Below, piece by piece: positions 19,724-30,436 of a stretch of 64,000 bases of DNA; the stretch's first letter is position 1, and every line of letters begins with the position of its first letter. The notes beneath the pieces are model-generated. The model was not told where the DNA came from and ran no database searches. It was given only the letters and a program-made list of their open reading frames with translations. A program made the position numbers and the translations under genes. This DNA comes from Streptococcus constellatus subsp. constellatus (GTDB lineage: Bacteria; Bacillota; Bacilli; Lactobacillales; Streptococcaceae), in contig NZ_AP014647.1 in NCBI RefSeq assembly GCF_023167545.1, positions 186,001 to 250,000 on the forward strand, in the 5' to 3' direction.

Positions 19724-20896
19724 TTATTTTTCCACCTTGATGTATCTACGTTGGTGCTCAACAATTTCTGCTAAAGCAAAGTCCTGGTTTTCATAGTTTG
19801 TAAAGCTAGCAGATCCGTTTTTATCCAGATTTGCTTCTTCAAAAAATAGTTTCTCATAATCTGGAATGCTTAACAGCGTGCGATTGTTGAGTATTTCCAG
19901 ATGATTGGTTTGCAGTTGCTGCTTAAAGCCTGCTACGAGCTGACCACTAAAGATTTCTGACACAGCCCCGCTCCCATAGCTAAAAAGTGCAATCCGGTCA
20001 CTTGCTTTAAGAGACGTACTATTTTCAAGCAGAGAAAGTAGACCTAAAAAGAGAGAGCCTGTGTAGATATTCCCAACCTTTTGGCTGTAAAGAATAGATT
20101 GCTCGAAATTCGCTTGTAGTTGCTCTTGCTGCTCAATTGGCAAACTCTTATCCATAATCTTTTTCAGCCCTTTTAAGGCTAGTTTGGGATAAGGCAGATG
20201 GAAGCAAATTGCTGCAAAATCTTTTAAGGACACTTGGTTGCGTTTTTGATATTCTATCCAAGTCGTTTCTAAACTATCCAAATATTGCTGAGTAGAATAT
20301 AGACCATTGACAAACGGCGTTGTAGAATAATTTGGTCGCCAAAAGTCCATAATATCTCGCGTCTGAGCAACATTATCTTCATTAAAAATGAGAATCCGTG
20401 GGTTATTTGTGATGAGCATAGCCACTGCTCCAGCCCCTTGTGTTGGCTCTCCCGGTGTTTCAATACCATACTTGGCAATGTCACTTGCAATGACCAATAC
20501 TTTTGAACTAGGATGCTTTTCGACATGCAGCTTCGCATAATCCAGTGCGGCAGTAGCGCTATAGCAAGCCTCTTTCATTTCAAAGCTGCGTGTGAATGGC
20601 TGAATTCTGAGCAGACCATGAACAAAAACAGCGGAAGCCTTGCTTTGGTCAATTCCAGATTCGCTGGCTACGATAACCATGTCAATCTCATTTTTATCTT
20701 CTTCTGTCAAAATGGCTGCAGCAGCGCTTGCTCCCATCGTTACAATATCTTCTGTAACAGGAGCGACACTGAATTCCTTTACCAGAAGTCCCTTACTTAA
20801 TTTTTCTGGCGCAATATTACGTGCCTCTGCTAAATCGGCTAACTTTAATACATAATTGGCTGTTGCAAAGCCAATTTTATCAATTCCAATGTTCAT
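19724..20896 (-). CDS. mvaS: Hydroxymethylglutaryl-CoA synthase
   Basis: The enzyme condenses acetyl-CoA with acetoacetyl-CoA to HMG-CoA, the first dedicated step. The 390-residue thiolase-fold protein starts MNIGIDKIGFATANYVL. It has the acylated cysteine in EMKEACYSATAALDYA near residue 110 and the conserved histidine in CFHLPYPKLALKG near residue 232. Of two tandem ATGs (20899, 20896) the second is better spaced from AGAGGT. It is transcribed with mvaA. Confidence 0.95.
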   Translation of the reverse strand: MNIGIDKIGFATANYVLKLADLAEARNIAPEKLSKGLLVKEFSVAPVTEDIVTMGASAAAAILTEEDKNEIDMVIVASESGIDQSKASAVFVHGLLRIQPFTRSFEMKEACYSATAALDYAKLHVEKHPSSKVLVIASDIAKYGIETPGEPTQGAGAVAMLITNNPRILIFNEDNVAQTRDIMDFWRPNYSTTPFVNGLYSTQQYLDSLETTWIEYQKRNQVSLKDFAAICFHLPYPKLALKGLKKIMDKSLPIEQQEQLQANFEQSILYSQKVGNIYTGSLFLGLLSLLENSTSLKASDRIALFSYGSGAVSEIFSGQLVAGFKQQLQTNHLEILNNRTLLSIPDYEKLFFEEANLDKNGSASFTNYENQDFALAEIVEHQRRYIKVEK

Positions 20897-21029
20897 CATT
20901 ACCTCTATATATTTTTCGGTTTGATACCAAACTTATTCTATTCCATTTTATCATAATTAAAGTGGAAACTGAGAAAAAAGCCTTCTTGCGAAAAGAAAGA
21001 CTTGGGACATTTTCAGGAGTTATGTCGAA

Positions 21030-21479
21030 TTATGAGGAGCGATGCTTTTGTAGATAATGGTATAGTCTAAGCACCACTGTGCCACTTGCCATTCCGATCG
21101 AAATCACTAAGGCCAGAATTACCACTAGTGTGGCATTTACCATAGCGTGGCTATAATTTCCGGTAACGAAAAAAGCGGTTGTACGATAGGAAAGGTAACC
21201 TGGAACCAAAGGAGCCAAAATGGCTAAGATAAAAACGACTGCGGGCGTTTTGTAGAGAATACTCAACACTTGACTAATGCAAGACCCAATAATAGCTGCG
21301 ATGAACGTAGCAATGATGACATTTGTCGGACCTTTTAGTACATAATATAATAGCCAGATAAACATTCCAAGAGCTCCCCCTGGAATGAGCATGCTTTTTT
21401 GAACATTTAAAACGATTAAGAACGTTACAATCGCAAGAAAACTTGCTGCAGCTTGTAGTAAGACAATCAATGGATTCAC
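21030..21479 (-). CDS. Threonine/serine exporter, small (ThrE_2/DUF3815) subunit
   Basis: The 149-residue membrane protein has about four or five transmembrane segments and matches the C-terminal domain of ThrE-type amino-acid exporters, encoded here as a separate gene. Its start lies 4 bases from the stop of the larger DUF1212 subunit upstream. The two probably form one transporter that exports threonine and serine by proton exchange, as known for Corynebacterium ThrE. The actual substrate is inferred. Confidence 0.82.
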   Translation of the reverse strand: MNPLIVLLQAAASFLAIVTFLIVLNVQKSMLIPGGALGMFIWLLYYVLKGPTNVIIATFIAAIIGSCISQVLSILYKTPAVVFILAILAPLVPGYLSYRTTAFFVTGNYSHAMVNATLVVILALVISIGMASGTVVLRLYHYLQKHRSS

Positions 21480-21482
21480 CTT

Positions 21483-22259
21483 TTATTTCATTAGGACGAG
21501 AGCTACGGAAGTGCCTGCTCCTAGCGCTAGGGTAATTAGCAATGTTTCAAAGATTTTGCTCATTCCAGAGTTGAGATGATTGGTCATTAAATCACGTACA
21601 GCATTGGTTAGAGCAATACCAGGAACAAAAGGCATGACAGCACCTGCGATGATTAAGTCAGCACTTGAAGGAAAGCCAGAATAGCGTGCCCAGATTTGTG
21701 CCAGCAGTCCAAAAACAAAAGCACCGGCAAAAGCTGTGACAAAGGGAATACGCACATATTTATTAACCAAAAGAGAAAAAGAAAAGCCAAAAAAGGTCGC
21801 AAGAGCAGCTCCGAGTGCATCATAGAGATTGCCACCAAACATGATGGAGAAAAAAGGGGCACTAATAGTAGCAGCTAGCGTTAGCTGTTTATTTGTATAA
21901 GGCGCTTTTTTCTTTTTTAGCTGAACTAATTTCTCAAATGCTTCTTCAAGAGTGATATCTCCACTAACAAGCTCGCGTGATACTTGATTGACATCACATA
22001 CTTTTTCAATATTATAATTTGAGTGAGTAATCCGTTTCATACGCGAAATATTGGTGTTTTCAATTGAAAAGAAAATGGCAACTGGCATTGCGAGTGCATT
22101 ACAATCCATAATTCCTTGAGAATGAGCAATCCGAATCATGGTATCTTCAACCCGATAAATTTCAGAACCACTTTGAAGCAGAAGCGTACCTGCTAACATC
22201 AGGACATCAACAGTTAGATTAAATTTGTCTTCCCTTTCTACATCTCTTTTCTCCATCAT
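21483..22259 (-). CDS. Threonine/serine exporter, large (DUF1212) subunit
   Basis: The 258-residue protein has a soluble N-terminal half (about 120 residues, with LLQSGSEIYRVEDTMIRIA and the block CNALAMPVAIFFSIEN). Five hydrophobic segments follow. This is the DUF1212 domain seen as the N-terminal half of ThrE exporters. It precedes and almost touches the smaller partner gene. AAGGG lies 7 bases before the first ATG. Export of small amino acids is likely but not proven. Confidence 0.83.
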   Translation of the reverse strand: MMEKRDVEREDKFNLTVDVLMLAGTLLLQSGSEIYRVEDTMIRIAHSQGIMDCNALAMPVAIFFSIENTNISRMKRITHSNYNIEKVCDVNQVSRELVSGDITLEEAFEKLVQLKKKKAPYTNKQLTLAATISAPFFSIMFGGNLYDALGAALATFFGFSFSLLVNKYVRIPFVTAFAGAFVFGLLAQIWARYSGFPSSADLIIAGAVMPFVPGIALTNAVRDLMTNHLNSGMSKIFETLLITLALGAGTSVALVLMK

Positions 22260-22316
22260 CTGTACACCCTTTTCTTTTAACTAACAATACCTCTATTATA
22301 GCATAAAAAAGAAGAA

Positions 22317-22341
22317 AACCAGCTGGAATTTCCAACTGGTT
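22317..22341 (-). terminator. Terminator of pflB
   Basis: An 11-bp stem with one mismatch (AACCAGCTGGA / TCCAACTGGTT) and loop ATT is followed on the minus strand by TTCTTCTTTTTT. It lies directly after the pflB stop and ahead of the exporter genes. Confidence 0.8.
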
Positions 22342-22359
22342 TTTGAGAATAGAATTGAA

Positions 22360-24675
22360 TTAGCTAAGGGCGTCATCCATTGAAAGCACTTCGTGGAAGA
22401 CACGTTGAGTCAATTCAGTTTTTTGTTCTTTAGTAAGGTATTTGGTATTGACACAGTAACCTGAGATACGAACGATAACATCTTCACCATTCATAATCTT
22501 ATCATAGACATCTTTAAGATCCATAACGTTCAAGTTGACGTGTTGTCCTCCATTTTCAAAGTAACCGTCAAGAATTGTGACCAAGTTATCCACTTGTTCT
22601 TCACGAGTCTTACCAAGAGCACGAGGTGAAACTTGTGTAGTGAGAGAGATACCATCTGCTGCATAGCCAAAGTCAAGGCTGGCTAGTGAGTTGAGGTTTT
22701 GCAACCAACCACCACGAGCTTTGTTAGATGGGTTTGCACCTGGTGAGAAGAATTCCAATTTAGATAAGTTCACTGAACCATCTTCGTTGAGGTATACCCC
22801 TTTGTGGACCGGTGAGTTACCAGTTTGTTTAGAGTAGGCAACGTTAGACGTGATTGTAAGAAGGGATACAGTAGCTTCTGCGTTCTTGTAGAGTTTGTGG
22901 CTGCGCAGACGAGTAGTGTAAGCTTCAATCAACCATTCAGCCAATTCGTTTGAGCGAGGATCGTCTTCGCCCCAACGTGGGTATTCGCCAGTAGTTTCGT
23001 AGTCGTAGATATAACCATTTTCGTCACGGATTGGTTTGACCGTCGCATACTTAATAGCTGACAATGTATCAACTGTATTGGCAAATCCACAGATACCAAA
23101 TCCCATATTAGCACGTTGGTGGGTTGGCAAGAAGGCCATTTGAACAGCTTCGTAGTTGTACTTATCTGTCATGTAGTGAATGATATTCAATGCATCTACG
23201 TAAGTATCTGTCAACCAATCGAGCGATTTTTCAAAGTTTGCCTTAACAGTATCAAAGTTAAGGACTTCATCACGAATAGGTTCAATGTCAAATACTTTGT
23301 AATCTTTGTGAACATCATCGTAACCACCGTTAAGACCTGTAAGAAGAGCTTTTAACACGTTTACACGAGCACCGAAGTATTGGATATTATGGCGTTGTTC
23401 TTCATTTTCTGGGTCAAGCGGAGACACACAGCATGAAATACAACTCATTTCACCATAGCCATCTTTCGCCATTGTTGTTACACCTTCGTATTGGATAGAA
23501 GAGTGTTTGTGACTCATGTGCATGCAGTAATGACGGAATGCATATGGTAATTTATCTGTCCAAAGAACTGTTAAGTTTGGCTCTGGTGAGTTACCGATAT
23601 TGTCAAGTGTATTCAAGAAACGGTAGTCCATTTTTGTCACACGGTGACGACCATCATTTCCCATACCTGCCATAGACGTTGTGATGAAGGTTGGGTCACC
23701 TGAGTAGAGTTGATCGTATGCTTTTGTACGAGCAAATTTTACAGTACGAAGTTTCAAGACGAAGTCATCAACGAATTCTTGGATTTCTGATTCTGTGAAA
23801 GTACCACGAGCAAGGTCGCGTTCTGCATAAATATCAAGAACGATTGGCACACGTCCAAGAGAAGTAGCAGCACCATTTACGACACGGCAGACAGCCATGA
23901 AAGCGATATTCACCCATTGAATAGCTTCTTTTACATTCATAGCAGGTCTGCGAACATCAAGACCATAAAGGTCACCTAGACGGACAACTTCTTTCAATGA
24001 TTGGTATTGAAGGTTGATTTCTTCGCGGAGACGGATTGTTTCTTCGTCAATTTCAGTTAAAGCATTCCAATCTTCAACTTTTTCTGCCATCAAGTAATCT
24101 GCACCGTAAAGAGCAAGACGTGCGTAAACACCAATGATACGTCCGCGTGAGTAAGCATCTGGCAAACCTGTAACAGTATGCGCATGGCGTGCACGGCGGA
24201 TATTTGTTGTGTACGCACGGAAAATACCGTCATTTACAGTTGTTACATATTTTGTAAAAATTTCATGCATTTTAGGATCTGGTTCATAGCCATGTTCCTT
24301 CAAAGCAGTTTCCGCCATACGGATACCACCTTTTGGCATGAAATTCAACTTAAACAATTCATCATTTTGGATACCATAAATCAATTCATTATCTTTGTCA
24401 ATATATCCAGCTGGGATGTCAGCGATTGAAGTGGCGCGTGTATCCATTGGGAAACGCGTTTCTTCATAGTGTGCTTTTGTATCTTCAATGATTTTTTTAA
24501 TGTGAAGAGAACGTTCAGTTGGTCCAGCTAAGAAACTTTCATCTCCATCATAAGGAGTGTAGTTTGCTTGTACAAAACGAGATACACTGGCTTTTTCTCG
24601 CCAATCTTCACCCTTGAAGCCTTCCCAGGCTTTGTCAAAAATATCTTGTGCTTCGACAACAGTTTTAACAACCAT
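22360..24675 (-). CDS. pflB: Formate acetyltransferase (pyruvate formate-lyase)
   Basis: PflB converts pyruvate and CoA to acetyl-CoA and formate under anaerobic conditions, the key enzyme of mixed-acid fermentation in streptococci. The 771-residue sequence has the catalytic cysteine pair in [14 protein letters not shown] near residue 415. The glycyl-radical site is in [13 protein letters not shown] near residue 743; the Cys after Tyr, where Escherichia coli has Ala, is to my knowledge usual in streptococci. Activation by PflA, encoded elsewhere, is required. It is a single gene with its own terminator and a cre-like site upstream. Confidence 0.97.
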   Translation of the reverse strand: MVVKTVVEAQDIFDKAWEGFKGEDWREKASVSRFVQANYTPYDGDESFLAGPTERSLHIKKIIEDTKAHYEETRFPMDTRATSIADIPAGYIDKDNELIYGIQNDELFKLNFMPKGGIRMAETALKEHGYEPDPKMHEIFTKYVTTVNDGIFRAYTTNIRRARHAHTVTGLPDAYSRGRIIGVYARLALYGADYLMAEKVEDWNALTEIDEETIRLREEINLQYQSLKEVVRLGDLYGLDVRRPAMNVKEAIQWVNIAFMAVCRVVNGAATSLGRVPIVLDIYAERDLARGTFTESEIQEFVDDFVLKLRTVKFARTKAYDQLYSGDPTFITTSMAGMGNDGRHRVTKMDYRFLNTLDNIGNSPEPNLTVLWTDKLPYAFRHYCMHMSHKHSSIQYEGVTTMAKDGYGEMSCISCCVSPLDPENEEQRHNIQYFGARVNVLKALLTGLNGGYDDVHKDYKVFDIEPIRDEVLNFDTVKANFEKSLDWLTDTYVDALNIIHYMTDKYNYEAVQMAFLPTHQRANMGFGICGFANTVDTLSAIKYATVKPIRDENGYIYDYETTGEYPRWGEDDPRSNELAEWLIEAYTTRLRSHKLYKNAEATVSLLTITSNVAYSKQTGNSPVHKGVYLNEDGSVNLSKLEFFSPGANPSNKARGGWLQNLNSLASLDFGYAADGISLTTQVSPRALGKTREEQVDNLVTILDGYFENGGQHVNLNVMDLKDVYDKIMNGEDVIVRISGYCVNTKYLTKEQKTELTQRVFHEVLSMDDALS

Positions 24676-24741
24676 GTTTTTTCCTCTTGTATCTTTCTAG
24701 CAACAGAAAACTGTTACATTTATAAAGTAAGTATATCATAT

Positions 24742-24755
24742 AGTAATCGTTTCCA
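24742..24755 (-). promoter_or_regulatory. Cre-like (CcpA) site upstream of pflB
   Basis: On the minus strand TGGAAACGATTACT resembles the catabolite-responsive consensus TGWAARCGYTWNCW with two mismatches. It lies just before a possible -10 (TATACT). pfl genes in streptococci are known to be CcpA-influenced; binding here is inference. Confidence 0.4.
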
Positions 24756-24910
24756 CAAATAGAATCTGGTTATAAAAGCACTTTCTTTTATAATACAGAT
24801 TTAAAAACAAGAAATAATTGTATTATATATTTGAAAAAGCACAAGCTATTTTCAAATATTATATAAAAATTGTATAATGAAAGAACAGAAGCAAGAAAGG
24901 AGTTGTGTTG

Positions 24911-25978
24911 ATGTTAATCTTTCCTCTAATCAATGATACGTCTCGGAAAATTATTCACATTGATATGGATGCCTTTTTTGCCGCTATAGAAGAAAGAGAT
25001 AATCCAGCACTAAAAGGTAAACCAGTCATCATTGGAGCTGATCCCCGTTTGACAGGTGGACGAGGCGTTGTCTCGACTTGTAATTATGAAGCGCGAAAGT
25101 TCGGCGTGCATTCAGCAATGAGTTCCAAAGAAGCGTACGAACGTTGTCCGCAAGCGATTTTCATTTCGGGAAATTATGAAAAATATCAGGCAGTAAGCCA
25201 GCAAATTCGAGAAATTTTCAGGCGATATACAGATGTGATTGAGCCCATTAGTATTGATGAAGCCTATCTAGATGTGACCAAAAATAAGCTGAGAATGAAA
25301 TCTGCTGTCAAGATAGCCAAGTTAATCCAGCACGAGATATGGACAGAGCTTCATTTAACAAGTTCTGCGGGTGTTTCCTATAACAAATTTTTGGCAAAAA
25401 TGGCTAGTGACTATGAAAAGCCTCACGGGCTGACCGTGGTTTTGCCGGGAGAAGCAGAATCTTTTCTGTCTCAAATGGATGTTGCCAAATTTTACGGTGT
25501 TGGGAAAAAGACAGTAGCAAAGCTGCATGATATGGGTGTTTATACGGGGGAAGATTTGTTGAAAATTTCTGAGCTGACCTTAATTGATTTGTTTGGGCGG
25601 TTTGGTTTTGACCTTTATCGCAAGGCAAGAGGCATCAGCAATTCACCAGTGAAAGTCAATCGTATTCGTAAGTCTATTGGTAAGGAAAGGACTTACGGAA
25701 AATTACTATATGACGAAGACGACATAAAAAAGGAATTGACACTTTTATCGCAAAAGGTTGCTCGTAGTTTAAAAAAACATGAAAAGTCTGGAAAGACGAT
25801 TGTCCTGAAGATTCGTTATGCAGATTTTTCGACGTTGACAAAGAGGCAAAGTTTAGTGACCAGGACGCAAGATGCAGAGCAGATTGAGCGCATTGCACAT
25901 GAGATTTATGATAGCTTAGATGAGCAAGCAAGAGGTGTACGCCTTTTGGGTGTGACAGTAACTGGATTTGGAATGTAA
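24911..25978 (+). CDS. dinB: DNA polymerase IV (Y family)
   Basis: DinB is a low-fidelity translesion polymerase. The 355-residue protein has the metal-binding motif [15 protein letters not shown] (D18 and D20), [10 protein letters not shown] near residue 106 and the little-finger domain ending [12 protein letters not shown]. The ATG at 24911 is 8 bases after AAAGGAG; an in-frame GTG at 24905 overlaps that spacing and is less likely. A -10 TATAAT sits at 24873-24878. It is monocistronic, followed by a repeat region. Confidence 0.95.
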   Translation: MLIFPLINDTSRKIIHIDMDAFFAAIEERDNPALKGKPVIIGADPRLTGGRGVVSTCNYEARKFGVHSAMSSKEAYERCPQAIFISGNYEKYQAVSQQIREIFRRYTDVIEPISIDEAYLDVTKNKLRMKSAVKIAKLIQHEIWTELHLTSSAGVSYNKFLAKMASDYEKPHGLTVVLPGEAESFLSQMDVAKFYGVGKKTVAKLHDMGVYTGEDLLKISELTLIDLFGRFGFDLYRKARGISNSPVKVNRIRKSIGKERTYGKLLYDEDDIKKELTLLSQKVARSLKKHEKSGKTIVLKIRYADFSTLTKRQSLVTRTQDAEQIERIAHEIYDSLDEQARGVRLLGVTVTGFGM

Positions 25979-25981
25979 AAT

Positions 25982-26254
25982 GAGGCTGAAACGAAAGTCT
26001 TCAGCCTCAAAAGATATGATGCAATAAATCAAGAGTGTAGTAGCTAATGGCTCAAAGTGATGCTTTGGGGTTGAAGTTAGGATTTGCGAAGGAAGTCCTT
26101 CTTCATTCACTTTTTTAGATCGGAAGAGGATTTTTGATGAACGCTTCGTTTTTGTCATTCACCAACTCAACAGTTTTCGGGTTGTTGAGCAATTCTATGG
26201 GGGTGAGGTTAGGAATTAAAAATTTTCAAGTTTTAGTTCTGCCTCGCTCCTATT
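25982..26254. repeat. Composite hairpin repeat between dinB and recD2
   Basis: The left hairpin GAGGCTGAA / TTCAGCCTC (25982-26008) could terminate dinB. The right hairpin (about 26199-26254) has arms GGGGGTGAGGTTAGGAATT and AGTTCTGCCTCGCTCC. About 190 non-coding bases lie between. The plan (a GAGGCTGAAAC-type hairpin, spacer, GGGAGTGAGG-type hairpin) matches 11218-11398, so this looks like a dispersed element. Confidence 0.5.
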
Positions 26255-26259
26255 TTATA

Positions 26260-28614
26260 TCATTCTCCAAAAACACTTTGAATATCCTCATCCGTTATTC
26301 CAATCATAGGGTTGATTTTCAAGAAATTTTCCTCAGTCAAGATATATTTTTCCACAGTTGTTTCCAAATTATCCACAGAAGTGTGTATAACTTTTTCTAC
26401 ATTGAGAAAGTCTTCAAAGCGCTCTTTCAGATAGGTTTTACGTGTTGTCCCAGTATTTTGGACAGCAAAAGCAAAGGCAGACTTTTCCCCAAGAAGAATC
26501 AATTTGCTCTTGGCACGGGTGATAGCAGTATAGATAAGATTGCGTTGCAGCATACGGTGGCTGCTGGATGTAATCGGTAAAATGACTACAGGAAATTCAC
26601 TACCCTGAGATTTGTGGATACTCATAGCGTATGCCAGACGAATTTTATACCATTCACTGCGTTGATAAACAATCTCATTGCCGTCAAAGTTGATAGTCAA
26701 TTCGTCCTGTTTAGAGTCCGTATATTTTGCTGGCAGCAAATCGGTGATATAACCCAAGTCACCGTTGAACACATTGCTTTCCGCATCATTGACCAGATGA
26801 ATCACCTTGTCGCCTTGTCGGTATTGGCAATCCGTTGCTTCAAAGACGAGTTGTTCTTTTTCGGCAGGGTTGATTAGATTTTGCATGAGTTGATTGATGT
26901 GGTCAATCCCAGCCTGTCCGCGGTACATAGGCGCAAGTACCTGCACATCTTGAGCTGGAATGCCACTGCGGATAGCAGCTTCTACAATACGTTCAATCAT
27001 CTGCGGAATATGTTCACTACGCGCTTCAAAATAAGAACGGTCAGCCTTTTTTTCTATAAAATCAGTTGGCAGGATGCCTTTTTGAATCTGACTGGCTAAG
27101 GTAACGATAGTGGAATCTTTGCTTTGTCGATAAATTTTTTCTAATTTGGTCTGTGGAAGAAGAGGGATTTTCAGTAAATCTGCCAGCACTTGTCCGGGGC
27201 TGACAGAAGGCAGCTGATCAGCATCTCCGACAATTAGGAGTTTGGTGTTTGATGAAATGTTGCTGAGGAGTTGATTGGCTAACCAAGTATCTACCATTGA
27301 AAATTCGTCGACAATAATAAAGTCTGCGTCCAAATAATCGTCTAAATGGCTAGTGTCATCGTCTCCTGTCATGCCTAAATGCCGATGAATCGTAGCGCTT
27401 GGAAGCCCTGTTAATTCATTCATGCGTCTGGCAGCACGCCCAGTCGGAGCTGCTAGCAGGATAGGCAAATCGTGAGATTTACGCAAATCCAACCCATTCA
27501 GCAGAGCGTAAACAGCAATGATTCCATTGATGACGGTCGTTTTTCCCGTTCCGGGACCACCCGTTAGGATAAAAATTTTGTGATTGATAGCGTCACAAAT
27601 CGCTTGTTTTTGAATCACATCATAGGAAATGGCAAACTCAATTTCGATTTGGGTAATAGCAGCTTCGATTTTTTCCGGTTCATATTTATTTTGATTTTCC
27701 TTCTCCAGAATGCGTAAGAGATTGTTGCAGATTCCTTCTTCAGCAAAAAAGAGACTGTTTTCAAAAATCTTCGTATCGACATTTTGGACTTTATCTTCTT
27801 CAATCAAATGAGCTAGCTCATCTGCAACAGAATTTGGAGCTAGTTCGATCTGTCGGGAGCTTTCCAGAAGTTCAATCGTATGTTCCAGAAGCTCTTTTGC
27901 TTCAAGATAGGTGTCGCCTTTTTCCATGGACTGGGTTAGAAGTGTGTGGAGTAATCCTGCACGGAAGCGCTCTGGAGCAGTACTTTCAATTCCTAAGCTT
28001 TGCGCCAGTTGGTCGGCAATTTTAAATCCTATTCCTTGAATATCTTCCACTAATTGATAAGGATAGTGTTCGACAATTTCGAGAGTCTCTTCTTTGTAAA
28101 AATCTTGAATCTGAAAGGCAAGTTTATTTGAAATGCCGTATTCAGATAGCTTTGCAAGGACTCGCTCGGTACCGTAGTTCTGTCTTAGTTTCATAATAAA
28201 GGCTTCGCGATTTTTAGCAGAAAGGCCTACAATATCATGTAATTTTTCGGGTTCTGCCAAGACCTTATCAATCGTGTTATCGCCGTAGAGATCCACAATT
28301 TTTTGTGCTGTTTTTACACCGATTCCTTTAAAATGGTCGCTTGAAAAATATTTGACCAAGCCTTTGCTGGTTGGTTTAGCACGCTCATAGCGTATTAGTT
28401 TGAGCTGTTCACCATATTTAGGGTGTTGCACGAGATTTCCCCAGAAAGTATAGTCTTCCCCCTCTATAATATCTGCCATAGTGCCGGTGACAATAATCTC
28501 AAAATCATCAAAATCCGCATCGGTGTCGTCAATATTTAGCAACAGAATCCGAAAAAAACTGCTGGGATTTTCAAAGATAATACGTTCGATGGTACCTGAA
28601 AAGTAAAATTCCAT
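26260..28614 (-). CDS. recD2: RecD-like DNA helicase (RecD2)
   Basis: RecD2 is an ATP-dependent 5'-3' helicase of genome maintenance, present in bacteria lacking RecBCD. The 784-residue protein has an N-terminal OB-like region and helix-hairpin-helix repeats (FKGIGVKTAQKI, GIGFKIADQLA). Next come Walker A FILTGGPGTGKTTVING near residue 352, Walker B DADFIIVDEFSMVD, and the C-terminal motif YAMSIHKSQGSEFPVV with YTAITRAK. It is downstream of rnhC and lepB on the same strand, 228 bases after lepB. Confidence 0.95.
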   Translation of the reverse strand: MEFYFSGTIERIIFENPSSFFRILLLNIDDTDADFDDFEIIVTGTMADIIEGEDYTFWGNLVQHPKYGEQLKLIRYERAKPTSKGLVKYFSSDHFKGIGVKTAQKIVDLYGDNTIDKVLAEPEKLHDIVGLSAKNREAFIMKLRQNYGTERVLAKLSEYGISNKLAFQIQDFYKEETLEIVEHYPYQLVEDIQGIGFKIADQLAQSLGIESTAPERFRAGLLHTLLTQSMEKGDTYLEAKELLEHTIELLESSRQIELAPNSVADELAHLIEEDKVQNVDTKIFENSLFFAEEGICNNLLRILEKENQNKYEPEKIEAAITQIEIEFAISYDVIQKQAICDAINHKIFILTGGPGTGKTTVINGIIAVYALLNGLDLRKSHDLPILLAAPTGRAARRMNELTGLPSATIHRHLGMTGDDDTSHLDDYLDADFIIVDEFSMVDTWLANQLLSNISSNTKLLIVGDADQLPSVSPGQVLADLLKIPLLPQTKLEKIYRQSKDSTIVTLASQIQKGILPTDFIEKKADRSYFEARSEHIPQMIERIVEAAIRSGIPAQDVQVLAPMYRGQAGIDHINQLMQNLINPAEKEQLVFEATDCQYRQGDKVIHLVNDAESNVFNGDLGYITDLLPAKYTDSKQDELTINFDGNEIVYQRSEWYKIRLAYAMSIHKSQGSEFPVVILPITSSSHRMLQRNLIYTAITRAKSKLILLGEKSAFAFAVQNTGTTRKTYLKERFEDFLNVEKVIHTSVDNLETTVEKYILTEENFLKINPMIGITDEDIQSVFGE

Positions 28615-28643
28615 AATTTTCCTGTTTAATACTAAAAGAATGG

Positions 28644-28692
28644 GAATGGGACAAAAGTCAGTATTTCGTAAGAAGTTACTTTTGTCGTCCCG
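28644..28692. repeat. Dispersed hairpin repeat after lepB
   Basis: The arms GGGACAAAAGT and ACTTTTGTCGTCCC enclose a loop with GTATTTCGTAAGAA. Read in reverse, the loop and arm (TACGAAATACTGACTTTTGTCC) nearly match the right hairpin at 11342-11398. No clear T-tract follows, so a terminator role is uncertain. Confidence 0.5.
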
Positions 28693-28858
28693 CCTTCACA
28701 TAAGCAACTAGCTTATCCACCTTTCTTGCTTGACAAGGAGCTAGAATGATTAACCAACCGTTATGATTTGTCATCAAAAAGATATGGTAAAAGCCTGGAA
28801 ACGGATGTTCCAGACTCAAATAATCAAAGTAAAATTCCTTGACTAGAAAGTGCCGATT
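28676..28858 (-). other. Open frame overlapping the lepB end, possible tiny gene or remnant
   Basis: A minus-strand frame of about 60 codons runs from 28858 to a TAA at 28676-28678. It has protein-like composition: FYFDYLSLEHPFPGF, YHIFLMTNHNGWLIILAPC, ARKVDKLVAYVK. It overlaps the last 16 bases of lepB. The only ATG (28774) would give 32 residues; a longer product would need a non-ATG start. It may be a remnant or a missed small protein. No family recognised. Confidence 0.25.
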
Positions 28859-29457
28859 CTATTCAAAGGCCAGAAGCGGAATTTTGCTTCACCTTGAAGT
28901 TGACTAGCTTTAAACGTTCCTACCTGACGGCTATCTTTTGAAACGAGACGATCATCTCCTAGAAGTAGGTACTCACCTTTTGGAACTTCAATGGTGAAGT
29001 TTGTGTTGCCATTGGCATCTTGCGTAAAGGACTTGGCTTTATCTGCTAAAGATTGGAAATAACTATTATAAGAATAGGTTGACTGCAATTTATCTTCTTT
29101 GAATCTTGCTATATAGTTTTTAAGGTAGGGTTCATTAGTCTTTTTACCATTTATATAAAGTTGGTCATTTTCGTAACGGATAGTGTCTCCGGGAAGACCG
29201 ATAACACGCTTGACAATTTGCTTGGTTTTTCCATCTTCGTCTTTTTCGCTTGCAACGACAATATCAAAGCGATTGACAGGGAGGTGTTTGACCACAAATA
29301 AATATTCTCCGTTAGCTAAAGTCGGATCCATTGAATGACCATCTACCTTGACAGGAACCCAGAAAAAGGCGCGTGATAAGAATAGAATCACCATAAAGAG
29401 GATAAAAAATCCCCATTCTTTCATAAATTTTGAAAAAGTAGTTGATTTTGCTTGCAT
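28843..29457 (-). CDS. lepB: Signal peptidase I
   Basis: LepB cleaves signal peptides from exported preproteins at the outer membrane face. The 204-residue protein has one N-terminal transmembrane segment (residues 15-33), the catalytic serine S42 in VDGHSMDPTL, and the catalytic lysine K83 in QIVKRVIGLPGD. Box E is YLLLGDDRLVSKDSR. It starts 3 bases after the rnhC stop, so the two are co-transcribed. Confidence 0.94.
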   Translation of the reverse strand: MQAKSTTFSKFMKEWGFFILFMVILFLSRAFFWVPVKVDGHSMDPTLANGEYLFVVKHLPVNRFDIVVASEKDEDGKTKQIVKRVIGLPGDTIRYENDQLYINGKKTNEPYLKNYIARFKEDKLQSTYSYNSYFQSLADKAKSFTQDANGNTNFTIEVPKGEYLLLGDDRLVSKDSRQVGTFKASQLQGEAKFRFWPLNRIGTF

Positions 29458-29460
29458 AAC

Positions 29461-30351
29461 TTACCTTTCTAGAAGTTTTTTTGCTTTTTCAGTATTTTTA
29501 AAATGTAGTTTTGCGCTCGCTTCCAAACTCTTCATACCGTAGGTTTGAAGAAGCTGACTTGCGATTTTATCGGACTTTACTCCTGCTCCACTAGGTAATT
29601 CGTAGCCGAGCTCTTGACTTAAATTTTCAAGATTTTCTAAAAATAAGTCGCGTGCGATCATAGAACTGACTGCTACCGCTAGGTATTTGCCTTCAGCTTT
29701 TTCCTCCAACGTAATAGAGTTTGGAAAGTGATTGCTTTCTCGCTGGAGATATTTTTGATAATTTTTGTCGCTGGTGAAAGCATCAATAACGATTTTTTGA
29801 GGCTGTACTCCTGTTTGTAGTAACAAATAAATAGCTTGATTGTGGAGAGCAACCTTGACAGAAACTGCGTTATAGCCAGCAGCAATGACTTGATTGTATT
29901 TTTTTGGAGACAGTAACAGAGCTTGGTGCTGAATCTTTTCCTTTAACAAAGGAACGATTTGCCTGATTTTCTGGTCTGTCAGGCTTTTAGAGTCATCAAC
30001 TCCCAGCTTTCGTAGAAACCTATGCTGTTCTGGTGTGACAAAAGATGCCACAACAGCAAGCCCGCCGAAATAAGAGCCATTTCCGACTTCATCTGTCCCG
30101 ATAAGAGGACAATTTTGCTGAGGAACTGTCGTTTCTTCTCTGGAAGACTGATAGCCAAAAAATTGTGCTGCCTGCTCTGCTTTTTCTCCTTGGAAGAGGA
30201 CTTTTCCTGAAGTGTAGATGGAGGCAGTTGCCTTATCAAGCTTAAAAAGGTAACGAATATAAGGATTTTTACTAGAAACAAGCTGTTCCTGGTATTGGGC
30301 AACAAAATCTTGAATTTGTTTCTCACTGGGTTGTAAGGTAATACTTTCCAT
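29461..30351 (-). CDS. rnhC: Ribonuclease HIII
   Basis: RNase HIII degrades RNA in RNA-DNA hybrids. The 296-residue length, the N-terminal substrate-binding extension of about 80 residues, and the catalytic motif [14 protein letters not shown] (near residue 85) separate it from the shorter RNase HII. Further acidic residues are in VDDSKSLTD and IVIDAFTS. It is divergent from zapA with about 85 bases between, and is followed by lepB. Confidence 0.93.
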   Translation of the reverse strand: MESITLQPSEKQIQDFVAQYQEQLVSSKNPYIRYLFKLDKATASIYTSGKVLFQGEKAEQAAQFFGYQSSREETTVPQQNCPLIGTDEVGNGSYFGGLAVVASFVTPEQHRFLRKLGVDDSKSLTDQKIRQIVPLLKEKIQHQALLLSPKKYNQVIAAGYNAVSVKVALHNQAIYLLLQTGVQPQKIVIDAFTSDKNYQKYLQRESNHFPNSITLEEKAEGKYLAVAVSSMIARDLFLENLENLSQELGYELPSGAGVKSDKIASQLLQTYGMKSLEASAKLHFKNTEKAKKLLER

Positions 30352-30436
30352 ATTGTTATTGTACCATAAAAGTGATAAATTTCTTTAAAAACTGACAAAA
30401 TGGCTTCCTTTTGGTATAATATTTTGAGGTGATTTT

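Noticed and set aside
24701..24717. Inverted repeat AACAG / CTGTT in the pflB leader as an operator
   Set aside because: It is too short and AT-flanked to claim a specific regulator.
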